DNA from: Dasypus novemcinctus
Lineage: Eukaryota > Chordata > Mammalia > Cingulata > Dasypodidae
DNA: 64,000 nucleotides
Direction of reading: 5' to 3'
Assembly: GCF_030445035.2 (NCBI RefSeq)
Contig: NC_080680.1
Coordinates: 53,953,212-54,017,211 of the forward strand
Shown: in pieces, positions 24,446-38,359 of the stretch
Numbering within the stretch: the first letter of the stretch is position 1
How the letters are laid out: each line of letters begins with the position of its first letter
The notes under the pieces: model-generated
Seen by the model: only the letters and a program-made list of their open reading frames with translations
Databases searched by the model: none
What the model was told of the DNA's origin: nothing
Translations under genes and position numbers: made by a program

Positions 24446-24838
24446 CTATTACTTTTAAATGATCAATTTCATTTAATTCTGCTCTAATATTTGTTATTTC
24501 TTTCCTTCTGCTTGCTTTGGAATTAGTTGCTGTTATTTTTCTAGTTTCTCCAAATGTGCAATTAGGTCTTTAAATTTTAGCTTTCTTCTTTTTTAATGCA
24601 GGCATTTAGGGCTATAAATTTCCCTCTCAGTCCTACCTTCATTGCATGTCTTAAATTTTGATATGTTGTGTTCTCATTTTATTCACCTCAAGATATTTAT
24701 TGATTTCTCTCGCAGTTTCCTCCTTGGCTCACTGATTGTTAGAGAGTGTGTTTTTTAACGTCCATATATTTGTAACTTTTCCAGTTCTCCAACCAGAGTG
24801 GTTTCCAGCTTCACTCTGCTGTGGCCAGATAAAGTGCT

Positions 24839-25110
24839 TTAATTTCCATCTTTTCTAAATTCACTGAAACTTACTGTATGTCCTAATATGTGGCCTATCA
24901 TGGAAAATAATCCATGAGCACTCAAGAAGAATGTGTAACCTGCCGCTTTGGGTTGCAGTGTTCTGTCTATGTCTGTTAGGTTTGTTTCCTTTAGGATATT
25001 ATTCATGATCTCCATTTCTTTATTGATCCTCTGTCCTGGTGTTCTATTTCTGAGAATGGTGTATTGTAGCCCCCCACCATGATTGTAGAGGCATCTATTT
25101 CTCTTCTCTG
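24839..25110 (-). pseudogene. L1 ORF2 endonuclease fragment
   Basis: The open piece contains 'INKEMEIMNNILKETNLTDI', 'AAGYTFFLSAHGLFS' and 'GHILGHTVSF', corresponding to the second half of the L1 endonuclease. The usual SAHG(T/S)FS-D segment has an isoleucine/glycine change (MIGHILGH), removing a conserved acidic residue. The reading frame is cut by the CBX3 retrocopy at 25111. Confidence 0.7.
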
Positions 25111-26113
<1,003 letters not shown>

Positions 26114-26394
26114 CTCAGTTTTGCTGATCCTTGCCGCATGTGTTTTGGGGCACCCTGTAAGGTGTGTAAATATTTATGATTGTTTTTTCTTATTGTAAAT
26201 TGCCCCCTTTTAAAATCTTTAGTGTCCTTCTTTGGCTCTTACAACAGTTTTGCATTTGAAGTCTATTTTGTCTTATATTTGTATAGTTACGCCAGTTCTT
26301 TTTTGGGTTACTCTTTGTGTGGAAAATCATTTCGCAATCTATTTGCAACCTATTTGTTCCCTTGGGTCTATGGTGAGTCTTTTTTAGACAGCAT

Positions 26395-27233
26395 TTTTTT
26401 TTAAAGATTCATTTATTTATTCCTGCCTCCCCCCCCCCACCCCCCACCTGGTTGTCTGCTCTCTGTGTCCACTTGCTGTGTGTTCTTCTGTGTCTACTTG
26501 TCTTCTCTTTAGAAGGCACCAGGAACCAATCCTGGGACCTTCTGGAGTGGGAGAGAAGTCCTCAATCTCTTGCGCCACCTCAGTTTCCTGGCCCACTGTG
26601 TCTCTTATTGTCTCTCCATGTTGGTCATCTTTCTGTGCCAGTGAAGCAGAAAAGGTAGAATATACAGAAAACTGGGCCGATTCCTTCAATCTGAAAGCGA
26701 GACATACATCCGGACTCACCCCTCCCCCCTTGGGTAAATACCCTAACCCCCTATAGCTTGGCTAACTGCCAATGTTCCACTTTTATAACTTGATTGCGTT
26801 TGTAACTTGCTTGATTACAATACCCTAACCCCTATAGCCTGGCTGATTGCTAATGTTTGATTTCTGTAACTTGCATGACTTGCTTGCTTGCTCAACATTA
26901 GAAAGCAAAGATTAACCAATAAAATTCCTCCTAAGCATGTGCAAACTACCCCTCCCCTCTGTATAGACCCCTATAAAACCCTAATTCCCCTGAGTTTGGG
27001 GCCCCCTCACCTACTTATGGTGGAGGGTGCCTGGGCATAAATAAATGTTCTCAAAATTTATACCTCTTGGGTGTCTAAGTGTCTGACTAATGAAGTGATC
27101 CCACTTACCAGCTCTCCACTGGGGCCAGCTCACTGCACAGGCCAGCTTGCCTTCCAGGAAGCCTGGGAATCGAATCTGGACCTCCCATATGGTAGATGTG
27201 AGCCCAATTACTTGAGCCACATCCGCTTCCCTG
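26395..27233 (-). mobile_element. DAS-type SINE split by a solo LTR
   Basis: The left part (26395-26641) has the T-rich tail and 'ggttgtctgctctctgtgtcc' body. The right part (27108-27233) finishes the body and the tRNA-like head ('ttgagccacatccgcttcc'). The flanks 26385-26394 and 27234-27243 are both TAGACAGCAT, a perfect target duplication within L1. Without the LTR the SINE is about 370 bp. Confidence 0.9.
26642..27107 (+). mobile_element. Solo LTR of class I (gammaretrovirus-like) type
   Basis: A 466-bp block interrupts the SINE and is flanked by CCAG at 26638-26641 and 27108-27111, a 4-bp duplication as expected for class I endogenous retroviruses. It starts with TG. In plus orientation it has a TATA-like CCTATAAAACCC near 26968, then a polyadenylation signal AATAAA near 27043, in the order of U3-R-U5. 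Its last bases are TA, not CA, probably one substitution. It also carries an internal near-repeat of a 'taccctaacccc(ct)atagc(ct)tggct' segment at about 26736 and 26820, as in LTR enhancers. No internal viral genes are present. Confidence 0.8.
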
Positions 27234-27755
27234 TAGACAGCATATTGATGGATCATATTTTTTTAATCCATTCTTCCAATGTGTGTCTCTTAATTAGGAA
27301 TTTAATCCAGTAACATACAATGTTATTATTGTAAAGACAGCATTTACTTCAACCATTTTATTTTTAGGCTTTTATATTTTACATCTCAATTTTGTTTATA
27401 TTTTTACCATTTTAGTTACCCTTACTAAAATCTACCTTTCTACACTCTTTCCACGTTACTCTCACCTGTCTTTTCCTTTCATCCTGCAGAACTAATTTCA
27501 ATATTTCTTATAGGGAAGGACTCTTGTTGATGAATTCTCTCAATTTCTATTTTTGAATATTTTAATTCCTCCTCCCCCCCCTCCTTTTTTTTTTTGAAGA
27601 ACATATTTTCTGGATGCAGAGTTCTTGGCTGACAGCTTATCTCATTCAGGACCTTAAATATGTCCTACCGCTTCCTTCTAGCTTCCATGGGAAATCAGCA
27701 GTTAATCTTATCAAGCATCCCTTGTATGTGATGGATCACTTTTCTCTTGCTGCTT

Positions 27756-27995
27756 TCAGAATTCTCTATTTTTGGAATTTGACAGTCTTATTAGTATGTG
27801 TCTCATGGTAGATCTGCTAGGATTTATTCTGTTCGAAAACACTGTACTTCCTGGATGTGTACGTACATGTCCCTTATAAAAGTTGTGAAATTTTTGGTCA
27901 TTATTTCCTTCACATTTCTTCTGACCCTTTCCCTTCTCATCTCCCTCTGGGATACCCATGATGCATATGTTTGTGCATTTTGTGCTGTCATCCAA
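27756..27995 (-). pseudogene. L1 ORF1 fragment
   Basis: The open piece contains 'TNICIMGIPEGDEKGKGQ' and 'NRINPSRSTMRHILIRLSN', matching the RNA-recognition-motif and C-terminal regions of L1 ORF1 protein, a trimeric RNA-binding chaperone of the L1 particle. The coiled-coil N-terminus is not in the open piece and lies in disrupted sequence to the right. Its position between the 5' region and endonuclease sequence confirms the element's orientation. Confidence 0.7.
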
Positions 27996-28499
27996 TTCTC
28001 TGAGTCCCTGCTAATTTTTTTTTCCATTTTTTTCTCTATCTGTATAATTTCAGATATCTTATCTTCTAAATTGCTAATTTTCCCTCTGCCTGTTCAAATC
28101 TGCTGTTCTGTGATTCTAGTGTAGTTTTAATTTTCTCTATTTTGCCTTTCATTACCATAAGCTCTGTTTTATTTTTGTATGTTTTGATGGCTCACCAAGT
28201 GTTCTCTTACTACCTTTATCTCTTTTTTCATATACTTGAATTGATTCATTGTTTAAATGTCTCCATATCCTCCAACGTTTTAGTTTCTTCTTTTGACTAA
28301 GCTATATCTTGCTTTATCTTAGTATGGCTTGTAAGTTGTTGCTGATGTCTAGACATCTGTATATCTTGATGAGTTTACTCTATTAGTTTCTTTTTTCTTG
28401 CCTAGGGCTTTATTATTGTTTGGTTTTGCATTAACTCTCTTATTTGAAAGTTGGTTCTGCTTATTCTCAATCTTTAGAATTGCCCATGTTTAACAAGGA

Positions 28500-28550
28500 A
28501 AAAAAAAAGAACAGGGAAAAAAGAGGGAAAGGAAAAATGAAAAAAAAAAA
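28500..28550. repeat. A-rich simple sequence
   Basis: Several A-runs separated by G-containing spacers, at the junction of L1 ORF1 and 5' region. Confidence 0.6.
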
Positions 28551-28840
28551 AGGATGAGGAAAATAAAAGGAAGAATAGAAAACAAAACAAATAAACAGGA
28601 TTCCCTCTCAGGCTCTCAGGCTACCAGTGTCCAGTTAGGCCCCTCCTTCTGTTGATCTCTGCCGTTCACCCCTTCCCCTATGCCCAGCTGTGCCCCCTTG
28701 CCTGCCCCCCACACCAACTGCCTTGCTGCCCAGCTGCTTCCCCTATGCCTGGCAAGACTGCTTGTCTTCCTGCAACTTCTAGAGGATGAGTGTACCCCGA
28801 GGCTCTCAAATATGCCGTCTTAAATCTCTGAACTCATTGT

Positions 28841-31800
28841 CTTTATTGAGGATAATGAATTAAAACAAGAAAACTTAGTTGCTTAAAACAATAAAACTCT
28901 CATTTCTTACAAATCTGTGACTGGCAGCTATTCTCACTAAGCATGAGTGGGGTGGGGTGATTCAGGATGCCCTCATTTTTGCATCCAGCTGCTGGCAGCC
29001 TGCCTGGTCTGGAAAGGCTCTGATGGATGGCCTTGTCTCTTTCCTATGTGTTCTCTGATGGTCCAGTAGGCTAACCTGGTATCAGCTTTATGTGAGCGAT
29101 CACAAGTTTTCAAACAGCAGCAAGAGAGCAAGCCCTGATGGGCAAGAGCTTTCAAGTCTCTACTTGTGTCACATTTCCTAAATTCCACAGGTTAAAGCAA
29201 ATCAGATGGCCAAGTCCCGATTCAAGGGGTGGAAAATTAGACTGTTTCTTGATGGGAGGAGTAGCAAAGTCATATTACAAAGTGTTGGGTACATAGGGAT
29301 GGGAGGTTTTGTTGTCATTTCTGTACTCTCCCATACTGTTTGAGCCTGTTCAAGTTATTTAACTGGATAATGCTGCATATATTATCAATCATGAAGTTTT
29401 GATGTAAGATTTAGGGGGAAATACAGGCTTGTACACACATGTACATAAACTATTAATACATAGCATAACATAAGCAGTCACAAAGTGATTAGGCTCTAGA
29501 AAGAAAAAAATGTATACAGACTGATAATATACATTATGGAAGAATCAAGTTTTTAAAATCTATGATTTCTCAATCTCTTGAGCTTTATTAGTTTAAATGA
29601 CAACTAGTTTTCTACCTTCCATCTAGCTCCATAAGTGTTGATTTGGGCCTTCATATACTTTGCATAGGACACATGTTTTAAGTAGAGAACTTTGAGTATA
29701 TCTGAGGTATTGTGGTAAAATCATATTCATCCTGTAAAAATTGATAATATACTAAGACATTATTTCAAATAACATTGTAGAGTGTCTATTCTTGGTACTC
29801 TGAATAAGAAAAGGGAAATGATGGCTCCTAGACTCAAAAGGCTTATGGTCTTAGGAGAGACAGATATATTAACAAGTAATTTCAACATAGCTGAAAAAAA
29901 TTCCATGGTTATTTCCAATGGAAATTCAGCCCATGTTTACAGAATAAATCAACTTAGTGTAGATGGAAGAGAGTAATTCATTCCAGGAAAAAATGAATAG
30001 GCTGTTGCATAGTCACTACTTTGAAAGCAGAGTAGTTAGAACACTCTGGAAGAGCATCCAATGGGGACACCAGCTAAGTTTTTCAGTCAGGTGGTTTTCA
30101 ATGTAATGATTTCATCAAAGAAGATTTTGTACCTCCAGTTAATTTAAACAAATAAAAACTTATAAGAATACAAATGAATATTTGCAAAGGTAAATATTGA
30201 CCTGGAATGGAGTGGCATTAGTAAATTTTAAGAAAACTTGAAAAAAAAATCAGAATACCATGGATTGAATTATAGAAGATAATCAAGAAATCCAGACAAA
30301 GGAAGAAAATGAATGATGGCCAAGAACTAGTTAACATTTCAATATTTGCAAATGAAACTAACAGTTTAACTAAAGTATAATAAATTCAGTTCATACACCA
30401 GAATTTCTTTATACTACAAGTAAAAAATAAATTGTCCACTTAAATTTACTACATGTGCTGGATTACAGGCATTAGAGTTGGAGGAATGATACCAAAGAGA
30501 AGAGGAATGGTATCATAAATTTGGAAGGAGAAATGTGCCTCACTTGTGGTCTTCAATGTTTGCCATGAGAATTTAATTTAAAAGTGGCAATGAAACAGAA
30601 AATCCAGCAGTTTGAGGGCTATATCTCCTGTTATTTTCCTGATATGAATCAATGCAGAGATATTTTTGTTTTGATAGTTTTGCATAGACTGCAAAGCACC
30701 TTAATGAGCATGTACTTTTGGTCAAATTAAGATTAAAAAATAGTAAACCCTTCAATCAAAAACGGATATGTTGTTTCTAAATTTTGGATGTATTCGACAT
30801 TCTTAAAAATTCTCTGATATGAAAATTAATGTTTTTCCACTACAAAAACACGTGTAAAGTAGTGAGTTTTTGTGATGCACATTTTGATTTTAGATGTATT
30901 TGCCCATAACTTAAAAAAAAAAAAAATACACTGATATATGTATACTGCTTGCTGCTGTAGAGCCTCTGGTAAAATTGTTTCCTTTAGAGTAATTCTGTTT
31001 TATTGGTGTATTAAAAATGTTGTGCAGGCTAATGTGGAGAATTTAGTCTGCACTTTAAATCAATAGTCATTTCCAGAAGTATGTGAGGTCAAGCACTGTT
31101 CAAACTACCTTTGCAACAAATCATAATGCCACATTAAGTACTTATAGGGTGTTATTAACCAAGGAAAAACTCTTGGGGAAAGGAAAGTTTTGTTAAACAC
31201 AGCAGATGGAAAACTCTGCAGGCAGATATTCAAAAACAGTGCATCAGAACATAGAGCTAATGCAGCAGGAACTGGAAAACTGGGATGATAAATAATACCA
31301 GGTGCTATTTATTTTCTTTATATAAAGACTTTCATTCTTTATAAAGAATAAGAAGGAAATATATTTCCTTCCCTGGAAAAGTTTGTTGATGTGAATACAT
31401 AACTGTGTCTTATGATCCCTAGCCAGCTATCAGAAACACCCCTCTCATTTCAAATAAAAGGGGGTTTAAATGTGTATGAGTATATGTGTGCATGTGCTCA
31501 GTACAAAATGAGATTGAAATTATGGAAAATGGATCAAAACACTTTTTTGAGTAAATGTGATTTTCTGTGTCAATTATAGTTCTTAGGGTTTTTCATTTAT
31601 TCATTGTCTTTACCTTCAACAGATATTTACTAAGTACCTGCTGTGAACTAAGTAATGTGGAACAGACTAGAAATAAACAGACATAGCTTTGGTTATTGCC
31701 CCCCTAGAACTTAGTAACAAACGATGAGGATATCTTAAGCATCATAAGTGGATATAACTGGATATGAGGAAGCAAAGATATCCCTATAGGACGTAATGAA

Positions 31801-33799
31801 AAGGTCAGATGAAGTAAAGGTACAATGAATAGCTCCTTGCTTAAGAGGATAAAACAACATCAGCTCTGTTGAGCTATAGAAGCTCATGTAATCCAGACAT
31901 CTTGATTGTACCTTAGAGGTGGCATGCCCTATCCTTTTCTTTAGTGGATTTTTGTCTCTCTTTCTTTGCCCCACTGATCCTCCAGTTTTTCTTCTGATTC
32001 TGCAATTTCTGCAGAATCACCATTTCCAAAAGAGAGGCTTAGTTGGTTATGTACTTTTGGTATGAATCAGGAGTTCCATGATATGATGGATCTGATATAT
32101 CTGTTGACTCTCTCAACGGAATGGATTCTGTTGTGCATGTTTCTTCATGAAAGAAACATGTTCAGAGGGGCTTAGAGGCCACATATCAGTTGTAACATCC
32201 ATTTCACTTTCCAAGACTCCTATTGGGCAAAATTTTGTATCAGACAACCTACAGGCTCTTGAACGCTATAAAATGTATACATTTTGTTGTTTTTGTTTTG
32301 TCATCACTCCCTCATTAAATTATTAGAAGGTAAGGTAGCAAACAGAGTCAAATGGCACCAAGAATTGTATGCAGGAGGATTTGTGTGTGACCATTTCATT
32401 AACAAAAAAACAAAACAAAACAAAAAAATGAACATGGATGTTTAAAGTCTCTTGCATTTATCTATATTGAAACTACCTTAATAATTACTCACTTATTGCA
32501 GTGGTTATAAAACAATAAGAATAATGTTTTTTTTTAAAAAATGTAAATGCATAGCAAATTTGAAATATGCTAATATTGAAATGATAGAAAAAAGGAAGAC
32601 CATAATTTGTGAAAATAAAATGAGCCCAAGAGTGAGGATAAGGCACAAAACAATTGTTTTGATATTTGATATTGTGTATACATAGTAGACATAACTGAAA
32701 AATTCACAAATTTGCTTATGGAACATTCTAGAAGACAATGAAAAGAAATAGTCTGATGGATTGCAGTGTTCATCAGCAAAAAATAAGCAATGATGTTTAC
32801 AAAATATAAGTACAACAGTTACATTTTACAACCTCAAAGAATTAATTTCGGCAATTGAAAATAAAATAATTACTGTAAAATAAATAGCAACAAAAAATTC
32901 ATATAAAAAGTGTGAAGTTTTCCTACAAGTATTTATTACAATATCTGTTATTAGAAGTTGGTAAAGGATTCCCACATACTGCACACCCTTACTCTCTCAC
33001 ATTTTCTCCTATTAATAACAATTTATATTAGTATGGTACATTTGTTATAATTGATGAACAAATATTGAAGTACTGCTTCTAACCATTGTCTATAAGTTAT
33101 ATTTTCAATGTAACTTTTCTGTAATCCAAAACTTCTTTAAAAATAAAGTTTAAAACGTTCAAAAGGAATTATGAAGTGGGAGAATGAGTAAAAAGAAGGA
33201 GAGAAAAAGACAAAAACAATTGATTGGCTATGCCAAGGAATAATTCCCTTAAAAAAAATTTACTAGGAATAAATGTATTCACCTTTTATGTGCAGTTCTC
33301 TTTTGGTCTGTTCTATCCAAAAATAAGATTTTCAATATTTTTTAAAAATACGATGTTCAATTTAAAGAATTTTTTGCCCATCTACCAAGGATGTTTATCG
33401 TAATCTCTGGGGGATGCAAAGTGTTTTGAAAACACATATTCAATAAGTCAGTTATTGTAAAAAAAACAAACTACAAAGTAAAGATTGTGAATCTTCTTGC
33501 CTGGTAGAGTTATGCATATTAGAGAATGAGTAAGAATTGCACAAAGTTCAAGAAGCACTAATCTAGAGGAAGTGATGGACTGAGTATTCTCCAGGTCAGA
33601 GTCTAAAAATATTAATTTTCTCAGTCATTTAGCAAATATTAAGTTTAAGTGAATTTTGGATTATATCCACTGTCAATTATTTGGAGCACACCTTTTCTAT
33701 GTTGCTAAGTGCTTTAACAGTGTGCTGAGCTTGATATGAACTTACCAGCCAATCAAAATAAGAAATCTGAAAGTGATTTTTACACTTAGTAGTTTCTTA
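28841..33799. other. Mostly unassigned DNA with old repeat remnants
   Basis: The segment 28870-29345 ('gttgcttaaaacaataaaac', later 'gatggccaagtcc') looks like an ancient dispersed element of unknown family. A likely L2 3' end is listed separately. The rest is A+T-rich with short accidental frames on both strands. No exon or RNA gene is recognised. Confidence 0.4.
31595..31720 (+). mobile_element. L2-like 3' end remnant
   Basis: 'TTCATTTATTCATTG...CAACAGATATTTACTAAGTACCTGCTGTG' matches the general form of the conserved L2 3' end ('aacaaatatttattgagcacctactatg'). Strongly diverged. Confidence 0.5.
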
Positions 33800-33811
33800 A
33801 GATAAGAAACT

Positions 33812-33926
33812 TGTGGGGAGAGGGATGGGGTGGGGGCGGTGGGGTTGAATGGGACCTCATATATTTTGAATGTAATATTTTTAAAAAATGAATAATAAAA
33901 TAAAAAATAAAAATAAATAAAAAAAC
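33812..33926 (+). mobile_element. Extremely truncated L1 insertion (115 bp)
   Basis: The stretch holds only the last bases of the L1 3' region also seen at 7470-7530 ('gggcggtggggttgaatggg', then 'acctcatat') followed by an A-rich tail. The flanks are AGATAAGAAACT (33800-33811) and AGATAAAAAACT (33927-33938), a 12-bp target duplication with one mismatch. It proves that this 3' block is the true terminus of a mobilised L1 lineage. Confidence 0.88.
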
Positions 33927-34901
33927 AGATAAAAAACTATTACTAACCCAAACCTATTTCTAATGCTTACCTTTTATAACTGCATTTTTTACCCTGAACT
34001 TTTAAAATTGAAGTATATTATTCATACATGAACACAAATAAACAAAAAGTGTGTAGTAAAGATTGCAAACTTACAAAATAAACATATATAACATCACATG
34101 GGGGTCTTCATACATCACCCTTCCACCAATTCTTTGCATTGGTGTGAAACACTTGTTACAAACTATACAAGAGCATTGTCAAATATTACTGTGAACTATA
34201 TTCCTGGTCTTACATTTGGTGTATTTTCCCCCCAACTCATACTATTTTTTTAAATGTATTTTTGTTACAGATATTGTGAACTTGCAAAACAACCATACAG
34301 TTGTGTAGATTTTCCATACAAATCCACATCCTGGTAGAACATTTGTTACAGATTATGAGACTATATTGTCAGACTATTACCACCAGTCGTGGTCCATAGC
34401 ATACATTTGGCATACTTATTCCATACTCCTCCATTATTAACATAATATAGCTTGGCATTAAAGCAAGAATATTATAGTATTGTTGTTAACCACAGTCTAT
34501 AGGTCACAACATCAGTGGTAGCTTTTCCATGTTTCTCCATATTCCCATCACCCTGCAATAGTGACGTACATCTTCTCTAGCTAACAGAAGGACTCTTTTA
34601 TTTGTACTCTTAACCACAATTCTCAACCACCTCTGGGTTCACTGTGTTATTCATTCTCTAAATTATTCTTTAGCTTGCTTTCTATTGACATTTACTTCTC
34701 CAGACTACCTTTTTCAGCCACAATATCATTTATAAACCTGTCGTTACTCACTATAGTGTGTTACTATCAACTCTGTCCATCTCCACAATTTTACAGTCAA
34801 CTTAATTAAAACTTTTACATACATTAAGCATCCATAGTTCTTCTCAACCTTCCTCTTATCTCCTTATAACATATACCCTAGGTTTTAATTCCATGTGTTT
34901 A

Positions 34902-35150
34902 TTATTTGTATTTAGTTCGTATTAATGAGACGATGCAATATTTGTCCTTTTGTGTCTGGCTTACTTTGCTTAGTATAATGTCTTCAAGACTCATCCATGT
35001 TATCACATATGTCCCAATTTCATTTCTTCTTATTGCAGCATAGTATTCCATCATACGTATATACCACATTTTGTTTATCCATTCATTGGTGGATGGACTC
35101 TTGGGTTGTTTCCATCTTTTGGCAATTGTGAACAATGCCACTATGAACAT
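34902..35150 (-). pseudogene. L1 ORF2 C-terminal fragment
   Basis: 'MFIVALFTIAKRWKQPKSPS', then 'EWINKMWYIRMMEYYAAIRRNEIG' is the standard end of L1 ORF2 protein. Part of the element 33989-39039. Upstream ORF2 sequence is in other frames. Confidence 0.75.
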
Positions 35151-36708
35151 TGGTGTGCAGATGTCTGTTCATGTCATAGTTTTTAGTTCTTCTGATATAT
35201 TCTTAGTGGAGGAATTGCTGAGTCATATGGAAGTTCTATATTTAGCTTCCTGAGGAACTGCCAAACTGTCTTCCACAGAAGCCACACCATTTTACACTCC
35301 CATCAACAGTGAAGGAATGTTCCTATTTCTCCACATTCTCTCCAGCACTTATTGTCTGTTTTTTTAATAATGGCCATTCTGTGTGGAGTTAGATGATACC
35401 TCATTGTTGTTTTAATTTGCATTCCATAATAGTTAGTGATATGGAACATTTTTTCATGTGCTTTTTGGACATTTGTATTTCCTCTTTGGAGAAATATCTA
35501 TTTAAATCTTTTGCCCATTTTTAAATTTGATTGCTTGCTCTTTTATTCTTGAGTTGTATGATCTCTTTATATAGAATAGAAATCAAACCCTTATCAGATA
35601 AGTGGTTTCCAAATATTTTCTCCCATTGACTGGGCTGCCTTTTCACCTTCTTGATGAAGTCCTTTGAATCACAGAAATATTTAAGTTTGAGGAGGTCCCA
35701 TTTATCCATGTTTTCTTTTGTTGCTCGTGCTTTTGGTATAAGGTTTAAGAATCCACCACCTACCACCAGGTCTTAAAATGTTTCCCTACATTTCCTTCCA
35801 GGAACTTTATTGTACTTCCTTTTATATTTAGGTCTTTGATCCATTTTGAGTTAATTTTTGTATAAGGTGTGAGATAGGAGTCTTTCTTCTTTCTTTTGGC
35901 TATGGATATCCAGTTCTCCCAAAACCATTTGTTGAATAAATTGTTCTGCCTCAACTGGTAGGACTTGACAGGCTTGTGAAAAATCACTTGGCCGTAGATG
36001 TTAGGTTTTGTTTCTGAATCATTGATCTGGTTCCATTGGTCTATGTGTCTATCTTTATGCCATTCCCACGTGTTTTTACCACAATAACTAAGTAATATGA
36101 CTCAAAGTCTGGAAATGAGAGTCGTCCAATTTCACTTTTCCTTTTTAAGATGTTTCCGGCTATTTGGGGCCTCTTATCCTTCCAGATAAATTTGATAATT
36201 GTGTTTTCCATCTACTTAAAAAATGCTGCTGGAATGTTTATTGGGATTGCATTGAATCTGTATGTCAATGTGGGTAGAATTGATGTTTTAATGATATTTA
36301 GTCTTCCAATCCATGAGCATGGAATGTTCTTCCAATTATATAGGTCCTTTTAAATTTCTTTTTATCAATGCATTAAAGTTTTCTGAATACAAATGCTTTG
36401 CATCCTTGGTTAAGTTTATTTCTAAATATTTGATTCTTTTAGTTGCTATTGTAAATGGAATTTTTTCCTGACTTCCTCCTCAGATTGTGCATTATTAGTG
36501 CACTGATTTTTGTGTATTGATCTTGTATCCTGACACCCTACTAAAATCATTTATTAGCTCTAGCACCTTTGTTGTAGATTTTTCGGGATTTTCTAGATAT
36601 ACAATCATATCATCTGTGCATAGTGAAAGTTTAATTTCTTCCTCTCCAATTTGGATGCCTTTTATTTTTTTCTGGTCTGATTGCTCTATCTAGAACCTCC
36701 AGCACTAT

Positions 36709-37125
36709 ATATATATTTTTAGATTATTTATTTATTTCTCTCCCCTTTTCCCCACCCCACCCCGGTTGTCTGTTCTCTGTGTCTGTTTGCTGCACCTTCT
36801 TTGTCCGCTTCTGTTGTTGTCAGCGGCACAGGAATCTGTGTTTCTTTTTGTTGCATCATCTTGCTGTGTCAGTTCTCCGTGTATGTGGTGCCATTCCTGG
36901 GCAGGCTGCACTTTCTTCAGAGCTGGGCAGCTCTCCTTACGGGGTGCATTCCTTGCGCATGAGGCTCCCCTACACGGGGGACATCCCAGAGTGGCAGGGC
37001 ACTCCTTGCATGCATCAGCACTGCAAGTGGGCCAGCTCCACATGGGTCAAGGAAGCCCGGGGTTTGAACCACAGACCTCCCATCTGGTAGACGGACACCC
37101 TAACCACTGGGCCAAGTCCGCCGCC
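36709..37125 (-). mobile_element. DAS-type SINE nested in L1
   Basis: Full-length copy with tail at left and tRNA-like head at right ('actgggccaagtccgccgcc'). The flanking L1 sequence gives an imperfect duplication: CCTCCAGCACTAT (36696-36708) and CCTCTAGCAGCACTAT (37126-37141), the latter with an extra AGC. The host site is the L1 reverse-transcriptase region; the copy at 46560 shows the uninterrupted form of this site. Confidence 0.9.
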
Positions 37126-37515
37126 CCTCTAGCAGCACTATTTTGAACAACAGTGGTGACAGTGGGCATCCTTGTCTTGTTCCTGATTTCAACGGGAAAG
37201 ATTTTAGTTTTTCACCATTGAGTACAATGCTAGCTGTGGGTTTTTCATATATGGCCTTTATCATGTTGAGAAAATTATCTTCAGTTCCTAATCTTTTGTA
37301 GTGTTTTTATCAAGAAAGGATGCTGTATTTTGTCAAATGCCTTTTCTGCATCAATTGATAGGATCATGTGGTTTTTCTTCTTTAATTTATTAATGTGGTC
37401 TATTATGCTGATTGATTTTCTTGTGTTGAACCAGTCTTGCATGCCTCGTATAAAACCCACTTGATCATGACGGATAATTCTTTTAATGTGTTCTTGGATT
37501 TGATTAGCAAGTATT

Positions 37516-37866
37516 TTATTGAGGAATTTTGCATCTGTAATTCATTAGAGAAATGGGTCTGTAGTTTTCTTTTTTTGTAATATCTTTATCTGGCTTTGGT
37601 ATTAGGGTGATATTTGCTTCATAGAATGTGTTCGGTAGTGTTCCTTTTTGTTGAATTTTTTGGAAGAGCTTGAGTAAGATTGGTATTAAATCTTCTTTGA
37701 ATGCTTGGTAGAACTCACCTATGAAACTGTCTGGTCCTGGGCTTTTCATTTTGGGGATCTGTTTGATGATTGTTTCAATTTCTTTACCTGTGATTGGCTT
37801 GTTGAGGTCTTCTATTTCTTCTAGTGTCGGTGTAGGTTGTTTGTACATTCCTAGGAATTTTTCCAT
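37516..37866 (-). pseudogene. L1 ORF2 reverse-transcriptase N-terminal fragment
   Basis: A 116-codon open piece with '[20 protein letters not shown]', '[20 protein letters not shown]' and '[20 protein letters not shown]' / 'PISLMN', the fingers part of the L1 reverse transcriptase. It is one of the best preserved coding fragments in the window. The frame breaks before the catalytic aspartates, which lie near 36610. Confidence 0.8.
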
Positions 37867-38359
37867 TTCCTCTACATTGTCTAGATTTTTAGCATAAATT
37901 TGTTAATAGTATCCTCTTATGATCATCCTTATTTCTATGAGGTCTGTACTAAGGTTCCCTTTTTCATTTTTATTTCATTTATTTGCATCTTCTTTCTTTT
38001 TTTCTTAGTCAGTCTAGCTAACGGTTGGTCAATTTTGTTAATTTTCTCAAAAAAACAACTTTTGGTTTTGTTAATTTTCTCTATTGTTTTTTTTGTTCTC
38101 AATTTCATTTATTTCTGCTCTGATCTTTGTTATTTCATTCCTTCTACTTGCTTAGGATTAGTTTGCTATTCTTTTACTAGTTCCTGCAGCTGGGTAGTTA
38201 GGTCATTGATTTTAGCTTTTTCTTCTTTTTTAATGTAAGCATTGAGGGCTATAAATTTTCCTCTCAACACTGCCTTCACTGTATCCCATAGGTTCTGATA
38301 TGTTGTATTCTCATGACAATGAGAAATTTCTCTTGAAATTTCTTCTTTGACCCATTTAT

